A stretch of DNA of 59,795 nucleotides from Puniceibacterium sp. (GCA_024636635.1 JAGXGV010000161.1:1-59795); one strand, 5' to 3'. Positions 34,499 to 43,580 are shown, numbered from the stretch's first letter. Notes: a model not told the origin generated them from the letters alone. Numbers and translations: made by a program.

Positions 34499-34963
34499 AT
34501 GAAAAGCGATTCCCTAGATCAGATTGATCGTCACATCATTCGTGCCCTTCAGCAGGATTCCTCGATCCCGCAGCGGGAGCTGGCCGATCTGGTCGGATTG
34601 TCACAGAACGCCTGCTGGCGTCGGTTGCAGGCCCTGAACAAGCGGGGCATCCTGCAGGGATCCGTGGCTCGGATCGACCGGCGCAAACTGGGGCTGGATC
34701 TGGTGGTCTTTGTGCTTGTGCGCACGCCCCGGCATTCGACCGACTGGCTGACATCGTTTCGACGTGCCGTGCTGAACACACCCGAGATTGTCGATGTGTT
34801 CCGCATCGCAGGCGATTACGACTATATGTTCAAGGTGATCACCCGCGACATGACCAGCTATGACGCGGTCTATCAAAGGCTGATCGCGCAGATCGAGCTG
34901 GATGCCGTCACATCGTATTTCGCCATGGAATGTATCGCCGAGGATCGCCCCCTTGTGATCTAG
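34499..34963 (+). CDS. Lrp/AsnC family transcriptional regulator
   Basis: A 154-residue Lrp/AsnC protein. The N-terminal helix-turn-helix (DQIDRHIIRALQQDSSIPQR then ELADLVGLSQNACWRRLQAL) is followed by a RAM ligand-binding domain (about residues 68-150, including NTPEIVDVFRIAGDYDYMFK). Such proteins sense amino acids. The 97-base divergent space to the aminotransferase gene contains AT-rich text suitable for both promoters. Regulation of that neighbour by an amino acid is inferred from this arrangement. Confidence 0.9.
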   Translation: MKSDSLDQIDRHIIRALQQDSSIPQRELADLVGLSQNACWRRLQALNKRGILQGSVARIDRRKLGLDLVVFVLVRTPRHSTDWLTSFRRAVLNTPEIVDVFRIAGDYDYMFKVITRDMTSYDAVYQRLIAQIELDAVTSYFAMECIAEDRPLVI

Positions 34964-35442
34964 GCACTTTCGACTTTCCGCCTTGCGCAGCGCGCCATGC
35001 CTTTTCGGGCGCGGGTCTGCGATTTGCGACAAGGGCGCGCAGTCCCGGTCAAACCCACAACTTCCGCGCTCCGGGGCGGCGATGCGGTTCATGTCGTGAA
35101 ACATCGGCGCCTTGCCGGACTGGTCGAACAGGGTTGCGTTAGGGCGACTCACGTTTTCCCAAATAAGGTGTCGGCTCTGGACTCAGGACAACCGCACAGC
35201 GGGTTCCAGGCGTTTTCCTTGTCGCGCAATTGGTCGACCCAAGTTCCAGACAGAGGAAAATCACAGCACTTCTGAAATTTGTGGTCATATCTTAGGCATT
35301 CTTCATAACATCTCAGAATGAACCCCTGAGCAGACTTAAAAGTACCCTTGAGCTGTTCAGGGATACATTCCTAGGCTCTTTTCACTGGCAGGTACGGCGT
35401 ACCAGAGCCGGTAGAACGAAAAGCGCATAGGGCAGATGATAC
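34964..35442. other. Gene-free stretch between lrp and gntR with an inverted repeat
   Basis: No convincing gene is visible in these 479 bases. The only structure is an imperfect inverted repeat, CCCTGAGCAG (35324-35333) and CTGTTCAGGG (35353-35362), with a 19-base spacer. It lies about 80 bases before the gntR start and is a possible regulator site. The last 200 bases are less GC-rich than their surroundings, consistent with a promoter or with a scar of old insertion. Confidence 0.4.
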
Positions 35443-36186
35443 ATGGTGGATGACGTTGCACGCGAACGGTGGGGCCTGGGTGAAGGCGGCGCAAAGGCGC
35501 GCGACGCCTTCGAGGCGATCCGGCGCGAAGTCGTGTCCTGCCGCATCCCGCCCGGCACCACCATCAGCGAAGCCGAGATGTGTGCCCGTTTCGATCTGGG
35601 GCGTGCCACCTGCCGCGTCGCGCTTCAGCGGCTGGCCCAATCTGGTCTGGCCGAGGCGATCCCGCGCCAGGGCTACCGCATCAAGACGCTGACCCTGCGC
35701 GATATCGAAGAGATCTTTGAGTTGCGCGCGCTTCTGGAAACCCACGCGACGCGCAGTGCGGCGGGGCGGGTGCAGCGCGGACAGCTTGAGCGGCTGGAAA
35801 AGGCCTGCCGCCAACTGATGCCCAACGACATCGGCAATCAGATCGACTTTTTCCTAGAAGCCAACCGTGGCTTTCACATGGCCATCGCGGTCGCGGCGGG
35901 CAACGACCGTCTGACGCGGGCGCTGGGCGGCGTGCTGGACGAAATGACGCGCATCGTGGCGCTGGGCTATGGCGGACAGCAACAGCGCCCGAACCTGGGC
36001 ACCGATCATTCGGAAATCATCGACAGGCTGGTGGCAAACGATGCGGACGGCGCGGCGCGCATCGCACGGCGTCACGTCAACGCGTTCCGCGACCTTGCCA
36101 TCGAAAATGTGATGACCACCCTGCGCGACGCCCCCGAGATCGGAAACTGGAACCTTGCCGACATGGCAAAGGGCCGCACGACATGA
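35443..36186 (+). CDS. GntR family regulator (FadR/FCD subfamily)
   Basis: A 247-residue regulator with an N-terminal winged helix (residues 20-85, VSCRIPPGTTISEAEMCARF then ALQRLAQSGLAEAIPRQGYR) and an all-helical FCD ligand domain (from EIFELRALLETHATRSAAG). The His residues expected to bind a metal in FCD domains appear in GFHMAIA and RHVNAFRDL. It overlaps the ABC ATPase gene by four bases and heads a probable eight-gene operon, so it likely senses the transported substrate or its CoA thioester. Confidence 0.9.
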   Translation: MVDDVARERWGLGEGGAKARDAFEAIRREVVSCRIPPGTTISEAEMCARFDLGRATCRVALQRLAQSGLAEAIPRQGYRIKTLTLRDIEEIFELRALLETHATRSAAGRVQRGQLERLEKACRQLMPNDIGNQIDFFLEANRGFHMAIAVAAGNDRLTRALGGVLDEMTRIVALGYGGQQQRPNLGTDHSEIIDRLVANDADGAARIARRHVNAFRDLAIENVMTTLRDAPEIGNWNLADMAKGRTT

Positions 36187-36926
36187 GCGCGGTTGCCCTG
36201 GACGGCATCAGCAAGTGGTTTGGGCGCAAGGCGGATGTGCCACTGCATGTGCTGGACGACATCCGCTTTGATGTGCCGGACGGGCGCATTCTGGCCATCG
36301 TCGGCGCGTCGGGCTGCGGCAAGAGCACGTTGCTGAACATCATCGCGGGGCTGATCCCGCCGGATGCCGGAACGGTGACGGTCGGCGGCGTTTCGGCGGG
36401 CACGGACGCGGTGGTGCCCCTGTCCGTGATGTTTCAGGAAGACCGGCTGTTGCCCTGGCGCAGCGCCGCGCGCAATGTCGGCTTTGGCCTAGAGGCGGGG
36501 CAGATGGACGCCGCCGAAAAGGACCGGCGCATCCGGGACGCGCTGGGGCTGGTCGGTCTTGGCGAATTCGCTTCGGCCTATCCGCATGAACTGTCAGGCG
36601 GGATGCGCAGCCGGGTCGCCCTGGCGCGCAGCCTCGCCACACGTCCCAAGGTGCTGCTGATGGACGAGCCGTTTTCCAAGCTGGATCCGGGCACCCGCAG
36701 CCAGATGCACGACGAGGTGTTGCGCATCGCCGCCGCACAGGCGGTCACCGTCATCTTTGTCACCCACGATGTCGAAGAGGCCGTTGTTCTGGCCGACCGC
36801 ATCGTGGTGCTGCAGCCCCGGCCCGGTTCGGTGCGCGAAATCGTTGAAATCGACCTGCCCCGGCCACGCGATCCGCTGACGCTTGAGGTGGCCGAGGCGG
36901 TGCGCAAACTGAGGGCGCTGCTATGA
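36183..36926 (+). CDS. ABC transporter ATP-binding protein (nitrate/sulfonate/taurine class)
   Basis: A 247-residue single-domain ATPase with Walker A GASGCGKSTLLNIIAG, Q-loop SVMFQEDRLLPWRSA, signature ELSGGMRSRVALARSLA and Walker B KVLLMDEPFSKLD, plus THDVEEAVVLADRI. The Q-loop LLPW and the spacing are typical of the SsuB/TauB/NrtD class. It overlaps both the regulator and the permease genes by four bases. Confidence 0.92.
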   Translation: MSAVALDGISKWFGRKADVPLHVLDDIRFDVPDGRILAIVGASGCGKSTLLNIIAGLIPPDAGTVTVGGVSAGTDAVVPLSVMFQEDRLLPWRSAARNVGFGLEAGQMDAAEKDRRIRDALGLVGLGEFASAYPHELSGGMRSRVALARSLATRPKVLLMDEPFSKLDPGTRSQMHDEVLRIAAAQAVTVIFVTHDVEEAVVLADRIVVLQPRPGSVREIVEIDLPRPRDPLTLEVAEAVRKLRALL

Positions 36927-37753
36927 GCGATATCGACCATGGGCGGGATCCGGCCGCCACCGCGGCGCTGGAACGTCGCACGCAATCGATTGCCGCTCTG
37001 CGCAGGTCTGCCGTGAACCGCATCCTGCTGACCGCCATCGTCCTGATCCTGTGGTACTTTGCATCGCTGAACACGGCGGCATTCGTGCTGCCGTCGCCGC
37101 AGCGGGTCGCCGAAACCTGGATGAACCTGATCACGCGGCCCAGTTTCTGGGACGATCTGGGCATCACGCTGGGGCGCGTCCTTGTGGGCTTTGTCGTCGC
37201 GGCGGTGGTTGGATCGGCGCTGGGTCTGATCATGGGGTTCGACCGGCGCATCGGCGATTTCCTGGAACCGGTGGTGATCGTGATCAACACGGTGTCGTCG
37301 GTGATCTGGGCGATCTTTGCGCTGATCTGGTTTGGCCTGTCCGAAGCGACAACCGTGTTCGTCGTGTTCATGACCGCCATGCCGCTGATCCTGACCAACG
37401 TCTGGAAGGGCACACAGCAGGTCGATGCGGGCCTTGTGGAACTGGCGCGCACCTTCCGGATGAGCCGCAGCCGCATCCTGTTCAAGATCTACCTGCCCAC
37501 GATCCTGCCCGAATTCTTTTCCGGCGCGCGGCTGGCCTTTGGGTTCGGCGCGCGTGTCGTGCTGATCGCCGAGACGCTGGGCGCGACCAGCGGCATCGGC
37601 TACCGGCTGCGGCAGGCGGCGGATCTGGTCCAGACCGATCAGGTGTTTGCCTGGACCATCACCCTTGTCGCGCTGATGCTGACGGTGGAATTCGCTGTGC
37701 TCAAACCGATCGAGGCGCGGCTGTTCGCCTGGCGCCGGGTCGCAGCACCATGA
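36923..37753 (+). CDS. ABC transporter permease (SsuC/TauC class)
   Basis: A 276-residue permease with six predicted membrane segments, the first at residues 35-52 (ILLTAIVLILWYFASLNTAA). Its EAA loop, GLVELARTFRMSRSRILFKI, is followed by YLPTILPEFFSGARLAFG, the coupling site for the ATPase. The class imports sulfonates, taurine, nitrate, riboflavin precursors or aromatic acids. It overlaps the ATPase gene by four bases and is 53 bases from the binding-protein gene. Confidence 0.92.
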   Translation: MSDIDHGRDPAATAALERRTQSIAALRRSAVNRILLTAIVLILWYFASLNTAAFVLPSPQRVAETWMNLITRPSFWDDLGITLGRVLVGFVVAAVVGSALGLIMGFDRRIGDFLEPVVIVINTVSSVIWAIFALIWFGLSEATTVFVVFMTAMPLILTNVWKGTQQVDAGLVELARTFRMSRSRILFKIYLPTILPEFFSGARLAFGFGARVVLIAETLGATSGIGYRLRQAADLVQTDQVFAWTITLVALMLTVEFAVLKPIEARLFAWRRVAAP

Positions 37754-37806
37754 CAACCAGTCTTCCCCAACGACCGACTCCCACCCCTAACCCTAAGGAA
37801 TGAAGC

Positions 37807-38790
37807 ATGAAATTTCTCTCCTTGACGGCCGCGCTGGTCAGCGCCTTCCTGATCGCACCCACCGATGCCGATGCCCAGGAGCTGAGGATCGGCTACTGGA
37901 GCTCGGGTTCCAGCCTTGGCTTTGGTTCGTTCCTGAAAGAGGGCGGTTACCTTGAGGCGCAGGGATTTGATGTGACCTATGTGACCTTTCCGGATGTGAA
38001 CGCCCCGACCAAGGCATTGGCCGCGGGCAGCATCGACTTTGCCATCGGTGCAAGTGCTGGCGGCGCGCTTAGCACGACGGCCGATGGCCTGCCGCTGAGC
38101 ATCATCCTCGCGACGCAGGTCGCAGATCTGAAATTTGTCGTCCCCAAGGATTCACCCATCACCTCGATGGAGGAACTGGCGGGCAAGAAGGTGGGGATGT
38201 CCCCGGCAGGCAGTGCGACCGCGTCCATCGCCACGGCCATTCTGGACAAGAACTACGGCATTGCGGGCGACGCGGTTGAGGCGGTGCCGGGCAACGATTC
38301 CCGGCTGGCGCAATTCCTGGTACAGGGCGATATCGACGCCGCCGCATTGCGCACGGTCAGTCTGGCCCTGCTGCGCGAGGCGGAATTCCGCGAGATCGGA
38401 TCCTTCCGCGACGAATGGGCCAAGATCACCGGCGCCCCCGGTGCGCCGATCCTGGCCGTGGGCCTGATCCGCAACGAATGGCTTGACGAATTCGGCGACG
38501 AAGTTGCCGGGCGGATCGTCGCGGGCATGCGCAACGCGCTTGAGGACGGCAGCACCGATACCGACAGGGTCGTCTCGGCGCTGGTCGAGGCGGCGGCGCT
38601 GCAACCCGAAGATGCGCAGGCTTATGCCGAGCTTTGGGATGATATCTATACCGTTTCGATGACACCCGAGGATGTAACCTCGCTTGAGGTGGCGTTTGAC
38701 ACCTTCAAGAGCGTCGGCGTGCTGAGCGGCGACTTCGCCGCCGATGCCGTCCGCACCGGCCCGTTCGAAGCCTCCAGGACAATCGACTGA
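37807..38790 (+). CDS. ABC transporter substrate-binding protein (SsuA/NMT1 class)
   Basis: A 327-residue periplasmic protein with a signal peptide (MKFLSLTAALVSAFLIAPTD, cleavage near DADAQE). The mature region ELRIGYWSSGSSLGFGSFLK and the hinge text GSIDFAIGASAGGALSTTAD match the NMT1/SsuA-like binding proteins. AGKKVGMSPAGSATASIATA is the second-lobe loop. The start has AAGGAATGAAGC upstream. The ligand is unknown; the downstream CoA ligase, reductase and thioesterase suggest an organic acid rather than a sulfonate. Confidence 0.88.
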   Translation: MKFLSLTAALVSAFLIAPTDADAQELRIGYWSSGSSLGFGSFLKEGGYLEAQGFDVTYVTFPDVNAPTKALAAGSIDFAIGASAGGALSTTADGLPLSIILATQVADLKFVVPKDSPITSMEELAGKKVGMSPAGSATASIATAILDKNYGIAGDAVEAVPGNDSRLAQFLVQGDIDAAALRTVSLALLREAEFREIGSFRDEWAKITGAPGAPILAVGLIRNEWLDEFGDEVAGRIVAGMRNALEDGSTDTDRVVSALVEAAALQPEDAQAYAELWDDIYTVSMTPEDVTSLEVAFDTFKSVGVLSGDFAADAVRTGPFEASRTID

Positions 38791-38811
38791 AACTGAAGCA
38801 AGGAATATAAA

Positions 38812-39828
38812 GTGACCTCTACAATGAAAGCTCTGGTGCTTGACGAGCACGGCGGCCTGGACAAACTGCGCGTCGTCACCGACCGCCCGATCCCGGCGGA
38901 TGCCCCCGGCCATGTGGTGATCCGGGTGGGCGCGTCGTCCTTTAATTATCACGACGTGTTCACCGTGCGCGGCATGCCTGGCATCAAGGTGCCGCTGCCG
39001 GTCATCATCGGTCTGGACATGGCCGGCGAGATCGCATCCGTGGGCGAAGGTGTGGAAGGTTGGAAACCGGGCGACCGGGTTCTGGTCAACCCGCTGAACA
39101 AGGAAAAGGGCCTGATGGGCGAGATGCTGGACGGCGGCATGGCAGAATACTGTCTGGTCTCTGCCGACCAGCTGATCATGATGCCCCCCGATGTCAGCTA
39201 TGAGGATGCCGCATCGCTGCCCGTGGCCTATGGCACGGCGCACCGGATGCTGATCACCCACAACACGGTCAAGGCGGGTGACAAGGTGCTGGTGCTGGGC
39301 GCTAGCGGCGGGGTCGGCACCGGCTGCGTCATCCTGGCCAAGCATCTGGGTGCCGAGGTCATCGCCTGTGCAGGCAGTGCCGAAAAGCTTGAGCGGCTCA
39401 AGGCGCTGGGGGCCGATCACGTCGTCAATTACAACGAGGACAATTTTTCGAAATGGGCCATCGGGCAGTTCGGCAAGCCACAGCGCCGCACCTACGAGGG
39501 CGGCGTCGATGTGGTGGTGAACTTTACCGGCGGGGATACCTGGGTGCCGTCGCTGAAATGTCTCAAGCGGGGCGGCAAGCTGCTGGTCTGCGGCGCGACG
39601 GCGGGTTTCGATCCCAAGGAGGATTTGCGGTATATCTGGAGCTTCGAGTTGCAGATCCTGGGATCCAACAGCTTTTACGATGACGACCTGTCCGGGTTGA
39701 TGGATCTGATCCAGGCCGGCAAGTTCAAGCCCGAGATCGACCGCGTCGTCCCGCTGGAAGAGGCCGCCGAGGGGCTGGCCGCCATCGAGAACCGCACGGT
39801 GATGGGCAAGATCGTGGTCACGCCATGA
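38812..39828 (+). CDS. Zinc-independent medium-chain dehydrogenase/reductase
   Basis: A 338-residue MDR-superfamily NAD(P)H oxidoreductase. The nucleotide motif is VLVLGASGGVGTGCVILAKH, and the N-terminal GroES-like fold is clear. The catalytic zinc cysteine is replaced (SSFNYHDVFTVRGMPG) and the four-cysteine structural zinc lobe is absent (NPLNKEKGLMGEMLDGGMAE). It should therefore act like quinone oxidoreductases or acryloyl-/crotonyl-CoA-type reductases on a double bond or carbonyl. The GTG at 38812 fits AAGGA seven bases upstream better than the ATG at 38824. It overlaps the next gene region and belongs to the GntR operon. Confidence 0.85.
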   Translation: MTSTMKALVLDEHGGLDKLRVVTDRPIPADAPGHVVIRVGASSFNYHDVFTVRGMPGIKVPLPVIIGLDMAGEIASVGEGVEGWKPGDRVLVNPLNKEKGLMGEMLDGGMAEYCLVSADQLIMMPPDVSYEDAASLPVAYGTAHRMLITHNTVKAGDKVLVLGASGGVGTGCVILAKHLGAEVIACAGSAEKLERLKALGADHVVNYNEDNFSKWAIGQFGKPQRRTYEGGVDVVVNFTGGDTWVPSLKCLKRGGKLLVCGATAGFDPKEDLRYIWSFELQILGSNSFYDDDLSGLMDLIQAGKFKPEIDRVVPLEEAAEGLAAIENRTVMGKIVVTP

Positions 39829-39845
39829 CTGAGGAGAACAGCACG

Positions 39846-40250
39846 ATGATGACGAAAGAAGAGGTTGAGGCGCTGCTGCGCAAGGGGCCGTTCCATGAAT
39901 GGCTGGGGCTTCGGGTGATCGACCTGGGCGAAGGCACGATCGAGCTGCGCGCGACATGGCGGCCTGAATGGGTCGTCAACACCAAGGGCGGTTATACCCA
40001 TGGCGGCATTCTGGCCACGCTGGTGGATCTGACCGCCGACTGGGCGCTGGTGTCGCATACCGGGCGGGGGGTGCCGACGGTGGACCTGCGGGTCGATTAC
40101 CACCGTGCCGCGCTGGAGGGCGATCTGTCCTGTTTCGGCAAGGTGATCAAGACGGGCCGCACCGTATCGGTGGCCGAGGCCGAGATCAGGAATGCCGAAG
40201 GCAAGCTGCTGGCCAGCGGCCGCGGCGTTTATCTGACCCCTGCAAGCTGA
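39846..40250 (+). CDS. PaaI-type hotdog-fold thioesterase
   Basis: A 134-residue hotdog protein. The HGG motif that begins the central helix is in NTKGGYTHGGILATLVDLTA, and the following Asp and Thr-containing strand VPTVDLRVDYHRAALEGDL is typical of PaaI/YigI thioesterases, which hydrolyse acyl- or aryl-CoA. I chose ATG 39846, nine bases after GAGGAG; an ATG at 39825, coupled to the preceding stop, lacks a ribosome binding site. Next to a CoA ligase, it could recycle CoA or release the product acid. Confidence 0.87.
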   Translation: MMTKEEVEALLRKGPFHEWLGLRVIDLGEGTIELRATWRPEWVVNTKGGYTHGGILATLVDLTADWALVSHTGRGVPTVDLRVDYHRAALEGDLSCFGKVIKTGRTVSVAEAEIRNAEGKLLASGRGVYLTPAS

Positions 40251-40262
40251 GGACATCACACC

Positions 40263-41081
40263 GTGCAAGCCGCCGTGCAAGCCGCCGAGAAAACCGTCGT
40301 GCAAGACCTGGATCATATCGTCATCAACACGCTGACCCGCATTGGCGCGGCGGCGGACCTGTTCAGGGCGCTGGGGTTTATCCTGACGCCGCTGGGTCGC
40401 CATTCGCTGGGGTCTCTCAACCATCTGATGGTGTGCGAGGGTGCCTATCTTGAACTGGTGGGAGTGCCGGAAACGGGCAAGCAGCGGGCGGATGTCCTGC
40501 ATTCGGCACGAGGCCTCAACGGCCTCGTGCTGCGCAGCAACGACGCCGAGGCCACCCATGCGCAGATGGCCGCGGCCGGGCTGGATCCGTCCGACCCGGT
40601 CAGCTTTTCGCGCCCCGTGGACATCGACGGCACCGAAACCGAAGCGCGGTTTCGCACCGTCCGCCTGCCAGAGACGCAATTTCAGGCCGGGCGGGTCTAT
40701 TTCTGCGAACATCTGACACCGGATCTGATCTGGCGTCCCGACTGGCTGACACATCCCAACGGTTTTGCGGGGTTCGAGCGGATCGTTGTCTCCAGCACCG
40801 ACCCGGCCACGGACGCGGCGCGCTATGCCGCGCTGTGCGGGTCGCAGGCCGCCGCGAACGACGGCGGGCTGCGTGTCCCGCTTGGGGGGATCGACATCGA
40901 CATCGTCGCGGGTTCGGCCCCCGCCTTTGCCACGCTTGGATTGCGGTTCGCATCGCTTGATACACTGCGGGATGCGGCCATGTCACACCCGGATGCGGTC
41001 TGGAGCGATGACGGGCCCGCGTGCGGCACACTTAATGTGCCGTCGCTGGACCTGACCCTGACCTGTCGGGGCATGGGATGA
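40263..41081 (+). CDS. VOC superfamily protein (glyoxalase-like domain)
   Basis: A 272-residue protein of the vicinal-oxygen-chelate fold, glyoxalase-like subgroup. It has DLDHIVINTLTRIGAAADLF at the start, EGAYLELVGVPETGKQ (metal Glu) and RVYFCEHLTPDLIWRPDWLT. The final half resembles a second VOC module with weaker identity. The GTG start sits in a local 12-base repeat (GTGCAAGCCGCC twice), so the true start could be the third GTG a few codons later. It overlaps the CoA ligase gene by four bases. The reaction is unknown; family members isomerise or cleave small acids. Confidence 0.8.
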   Translation: MQAAVQAAEKTVVQDLDHIVINTLTRIGAAADLFRALGFILTPLGRHSLGSLNHLMVCEGAYLELVGVPETGKQRADVLHSARGLNGLVLRSNDAEATHAQMAAAGLDPSDPVSFSRPVDIDGTETEARFRTVRLPETQFQAGRVYFCEHLTPDLIWRPDWLTHPNGFAGFERIVVSSTDPATDAARYAALCGSQAAANDGGLRVPLGGIDIDIVAGSAPAFATLGLRFASLDTLRDAAMSHPDAVWSDDGPACGTLNVPSLDLTLTCRGMG

Positions 41082-42592
41082 TTTCGAAAAACCTTGGGGC
41101 GCTGAGGGCAGCGGCTGCCGATCCGCACAAGCCGCTGCTGATCGGCTATGATTTTGACAATCGCGCGACGACCCTGACCCTGTCCGAGGTGGACCGGCTG
41201 GCGGACGGATTTGCCGGGCTTCTGGCGCGGCGCGGTCTGGTGCGTGGCACACGCATCGGCCTGCTGTCCGCCAACCGACCGGAATATGTCGTGGCCCTGC
41301 TGGGCGCGATGCGGGCCGGAATCGTGCCGGTGCCGATGAACTGCAAGTTTCCGCGCGCCACGCTGGCCCATATCGTGACCGATTGCGCGCCCGCGCTGAT
41401 CCTGTGCGACGCCGAACGCCGCGCCGATGCCGAAGCGATCCTGTCCCCTGACGCGGTGCTGGATTTCGACGCGCCCGGCGACGGGGACTGGCGCGGCTGG
41501 ATCCCGACCGACGCGGTGGCCCCGGTGGAACCGGGCCCGGACGAGGTGGCGCTGATCCTCTACACCTCGGGATCGACGGGCCGACCCAAGGGAGTGAAGC
41601 TGTCGCATGCCGCGCACCGCTGGGTCGCACAAACGCGGGTCGCCGAATATGGCCTTGAGGACGAACGGGTGCTGGTCGCGGCGCCGCTTTATCACATGAA
41701 CGCGCTGGCGCTGATGCTGCTGGTCTGTGCCAGCGGCAGCACGGCGGTCCTTTTGCCGGCCTTCAAGGCGGCCCACTACATCGACGCGATCGAGCGGTTC
41801 CGGTGCAGCTGGCTGACGGCGGTGCCGCCGATGATCGCCATGATGCTCCGCGAAAAGGCGGCGCTGGCCGCGCATGACATTTCCAGCGTCCGGGCCATCC
41901 GTATGGGGTCTGCCCCGGTGACGGTCAAACTGATGGACGACATCGCCGCGCTGTTGCCGGGGGCGCGGGTCATCAACTCATACGGGACGACCGAGGGCGG
42001 GCCGGTGGTTTTTGTCGATCACCCGGAAGGGCTGCCCCTGCCGCTGGGCGCGGTCGGGCATCCCCACCCCGAGGTGTCGGTGCGCCTGTGCGGACCCGAT
42101 GCCCCGGACCGGGGCGAGCTTGAGATGCGCAGCCCCGGCATGATGCTGGGCTACGTCAACCGCACGCGCGCTGATTCCGCGATCACGGCGGACGGGTATT
42201 ACCGCACCGGCGATGTCTTTGCCCGCGACGCGGACAATTTCCATTATTTCGTCGGGCGCGGTGACGATATGTTCGTCTCGGGCGGCGAAAACGTCTTTCC
42301 CGGCGAGGTCGAGATGGTTCTGGTGCGCCATCCCGATATCGTCGAGGCCTGCGTGGTGCCCGTGACGGACGAGATCAAGGGAACCAAACCGGTGGCCTTT
42401 GTGCAGTTGCGCGCGGGCGCGGAACTGTCCGAACAGGCCGTGCGGGACCATGTGCTGGCGCATGCCCCCGCATATCTGCACCCACGCCGCGTCTGGTTTC
42501 TGGACCGCCTTCCCCTTTCGGCTACGAACAAGGTGGACCGCACCCTGCTGCGGCAGATGGCGCAGGAACGACTGGCACCGGCAGGCGGCTGA
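41078..42592 (+). CDS. AMP-dependent acyl-CoA synthetase
   Basis: A 504-residue adenylate-forming enzyme that activates a carboxylic acid to its CoA thioester. Core motifs are LILYTSGSTGRPKGVKLSHA (P-loop-like A3), NSYGTTEGGPVVFVDHPEG (A5), YYRTGDVFARD (A7) and the hinge VGRGDDMFVSGGENVFPGEV (A8). The catalytic lysine lies in PLSATNKVDRTLLRQM (A10). The substrate pocket cannot be read reliably. It ends the GntR operon and converges on the aspartate-dehydrogenase-like gene with 153 bases of empty sequence between them. Confidence 0.93.
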   Translation: MISKNLGALRAAAADPHKPLLIGYDFDNRATTLTLSEVDRLADGFAGLLARRGLVRGTRIGLLSANRPEYVVALLGAMRAGIVPVPMNCKFPRATLAHIVTDCAPALILCDAERRADAEAILSPDAVLDFDAPGDGDWRGWIPTDAVAPVEPGPDEVALILYTSGSTGRPKGVKLSHAAHRWVAQTRVAEYGLEDERVLVAAPLYHMNALALMLLVCASGSTAVLLPAFKAAHYIDAIERFRCSWLTAVPPMIAMMLREKAALAAHDISSVRAIRMGSAPVTVKLMDDIAALLPGARVINSYGTTEGGPVVFVDHPEGLPLPLGAVGHPHPEVSVRLCGPDAPDRGELEMRSPGMMLGYVNRTRADSAITADGYYRTGDVFARDADNFHYFVGRGDDMFVSGGENVFPGEVEMVLVRHPDIVEACVVPVTDEIKGTKPVAFVQLRAGAELSEQAVRDHVLAHAPAYLHPRRVWFLDRLPLSATNKVDRTLLRQMAQERLAPAGG

Positions 42593-42745
42593 TCCCGCAG
42601 GGGCACCACCGGAACGCATTACGCAAGCGAGGCAACGGGTTGCGGCCCGATGACCGGCGCCTGACAAAGTCTGTGCCACGGGTCGATCGGTTGGCCGTCA
42701 TCAAGCGATCGCTGCACCGCGACACGTCGCGTTGGGCGATGGGCC

Positions 42746-43555
42746 CTAGATCACCAGCGTCGCGTTCAGATTGGCCAAAGCATGCGCGAGGCTGAGCGCG
42801 GTTGAGGCTGAGGTTTTCGGATTGGCGCTGGCCCGGCCGGCCATTTCAACGCGCAAAGTGCCGATGCCGCTTTCGGCGGTGAGCGTGCCGGTGTTGCCAT
42901 CGGCGGCGGGGTCCGCGACAAGCCGGACGGTGGTGCGGTCCAACCCGAGGCCGGCCAGCGCCACTGTCGCGGCCAGGTTGGCGTTTTTCGGATAGGCCAG
43001 CGCGGCTTCGCGGGCAGAGCCTTCGAAAATGACGTGGCTGCGATCAAGCGTGTCAAGGTTGAGGCTGTCCTCGGCCGGGGTGCCGCGCCAGGCAAGCGGC
43101 GGCTTGACCGAAGTATAGCTCACGCGCTTGAGGCCCGCGAGGCGGTGCGCCCCCAGCCCGTCCAGCCCCGCGATGGCGCCCGCCGGAACCCGCAGCCGCG
43201 CGCCGCCTGCCCGGGCACAGGCCAGCAGGTCGTCCAGTGCGCCGGGGCGGGCCAGCGCGCCGGTCGAGATTGCCATGACATCGTGCCCGGCGCGGAGCAG
43301 CGCCGGGGCGTGGTCCAACAGCGCCTGCTGGCCTGCCGCCTCGACCACGATGTCGGGTGAAAGAGCGGCCAGCGCCGCGACCGTGTCGGGCATGGCGACG
43401 CTGTCGGGCAGCATTGCGGCCATGTCCGGCCTGGCCGAGCGGAGCAGTACGCCGACGAGGCGCGGCCCTTGAGTATGGCGCAGCAGTTCGGCGCAGAGCG
43501 CCTGTCCGATGGCGCCGTATCCGATGACTGCAACGGTGATCTGTGGCCTGTTCAT
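42746..43555 (-). CDS. nadX: Aspartate dehydrogenase-like protein
   Basis: A 269-residue NAD(P)-dependent enzyme of the aspartate dehydrogenase family. The Rossmann motif is VAVIGYGAIGQALCAELL, followed by PDIVVEAAGQQALLDHAPAL. The segment VSYTSVKPPLAWRGTPAEDS and the C-terminal PKNANLAATVALAGLGLDRT are typical of this family, which oxidises L-aspartate to iminoaspartate. I chose the ATG at 43553-43555, which has GGAG upstream. It stands 25 bases downstream of the iclR gene, in the same direction. Together with the transporter and oxidase genes it suggests amino-acid catabolism, perhaps with a substrate other than aspartate. Confidence 0.85.
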   Translation of the reverse strand: MNRPQITVAVIGYGAIGQALCAELLRHTQGPRLVGVLLRSARPDMAAMLPDSVAMPDTVAALAALSPDIVVEAAGQQALLDHAPALLRAGHDVMAISTGALARPGALDDLLACARAGGARLRVPAGAIAGLDGLGAHRLAGLKRVSYTSVKPPLAWRGTPAEDSLNLDTLDRSHVIFEGSAREAALAYPKNANLAATVALAGLGLDRTTVRLVADPAADGNTGTLTAESGIGTLRVEMAGRASANPKTSASTALSLAHALANLNATLVI

Positions 43556-43580
43556 GTTTTTCTCCGTGGGTGTCGGGGCG

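Noticed and set aside
34601-35152. A minus-strand frame across the lrp gene and the following gap
   Set aside because: Most of it is antisense to lrp. The remaining part in the gap has no recognisable motif, so I left the gap as gene-free.
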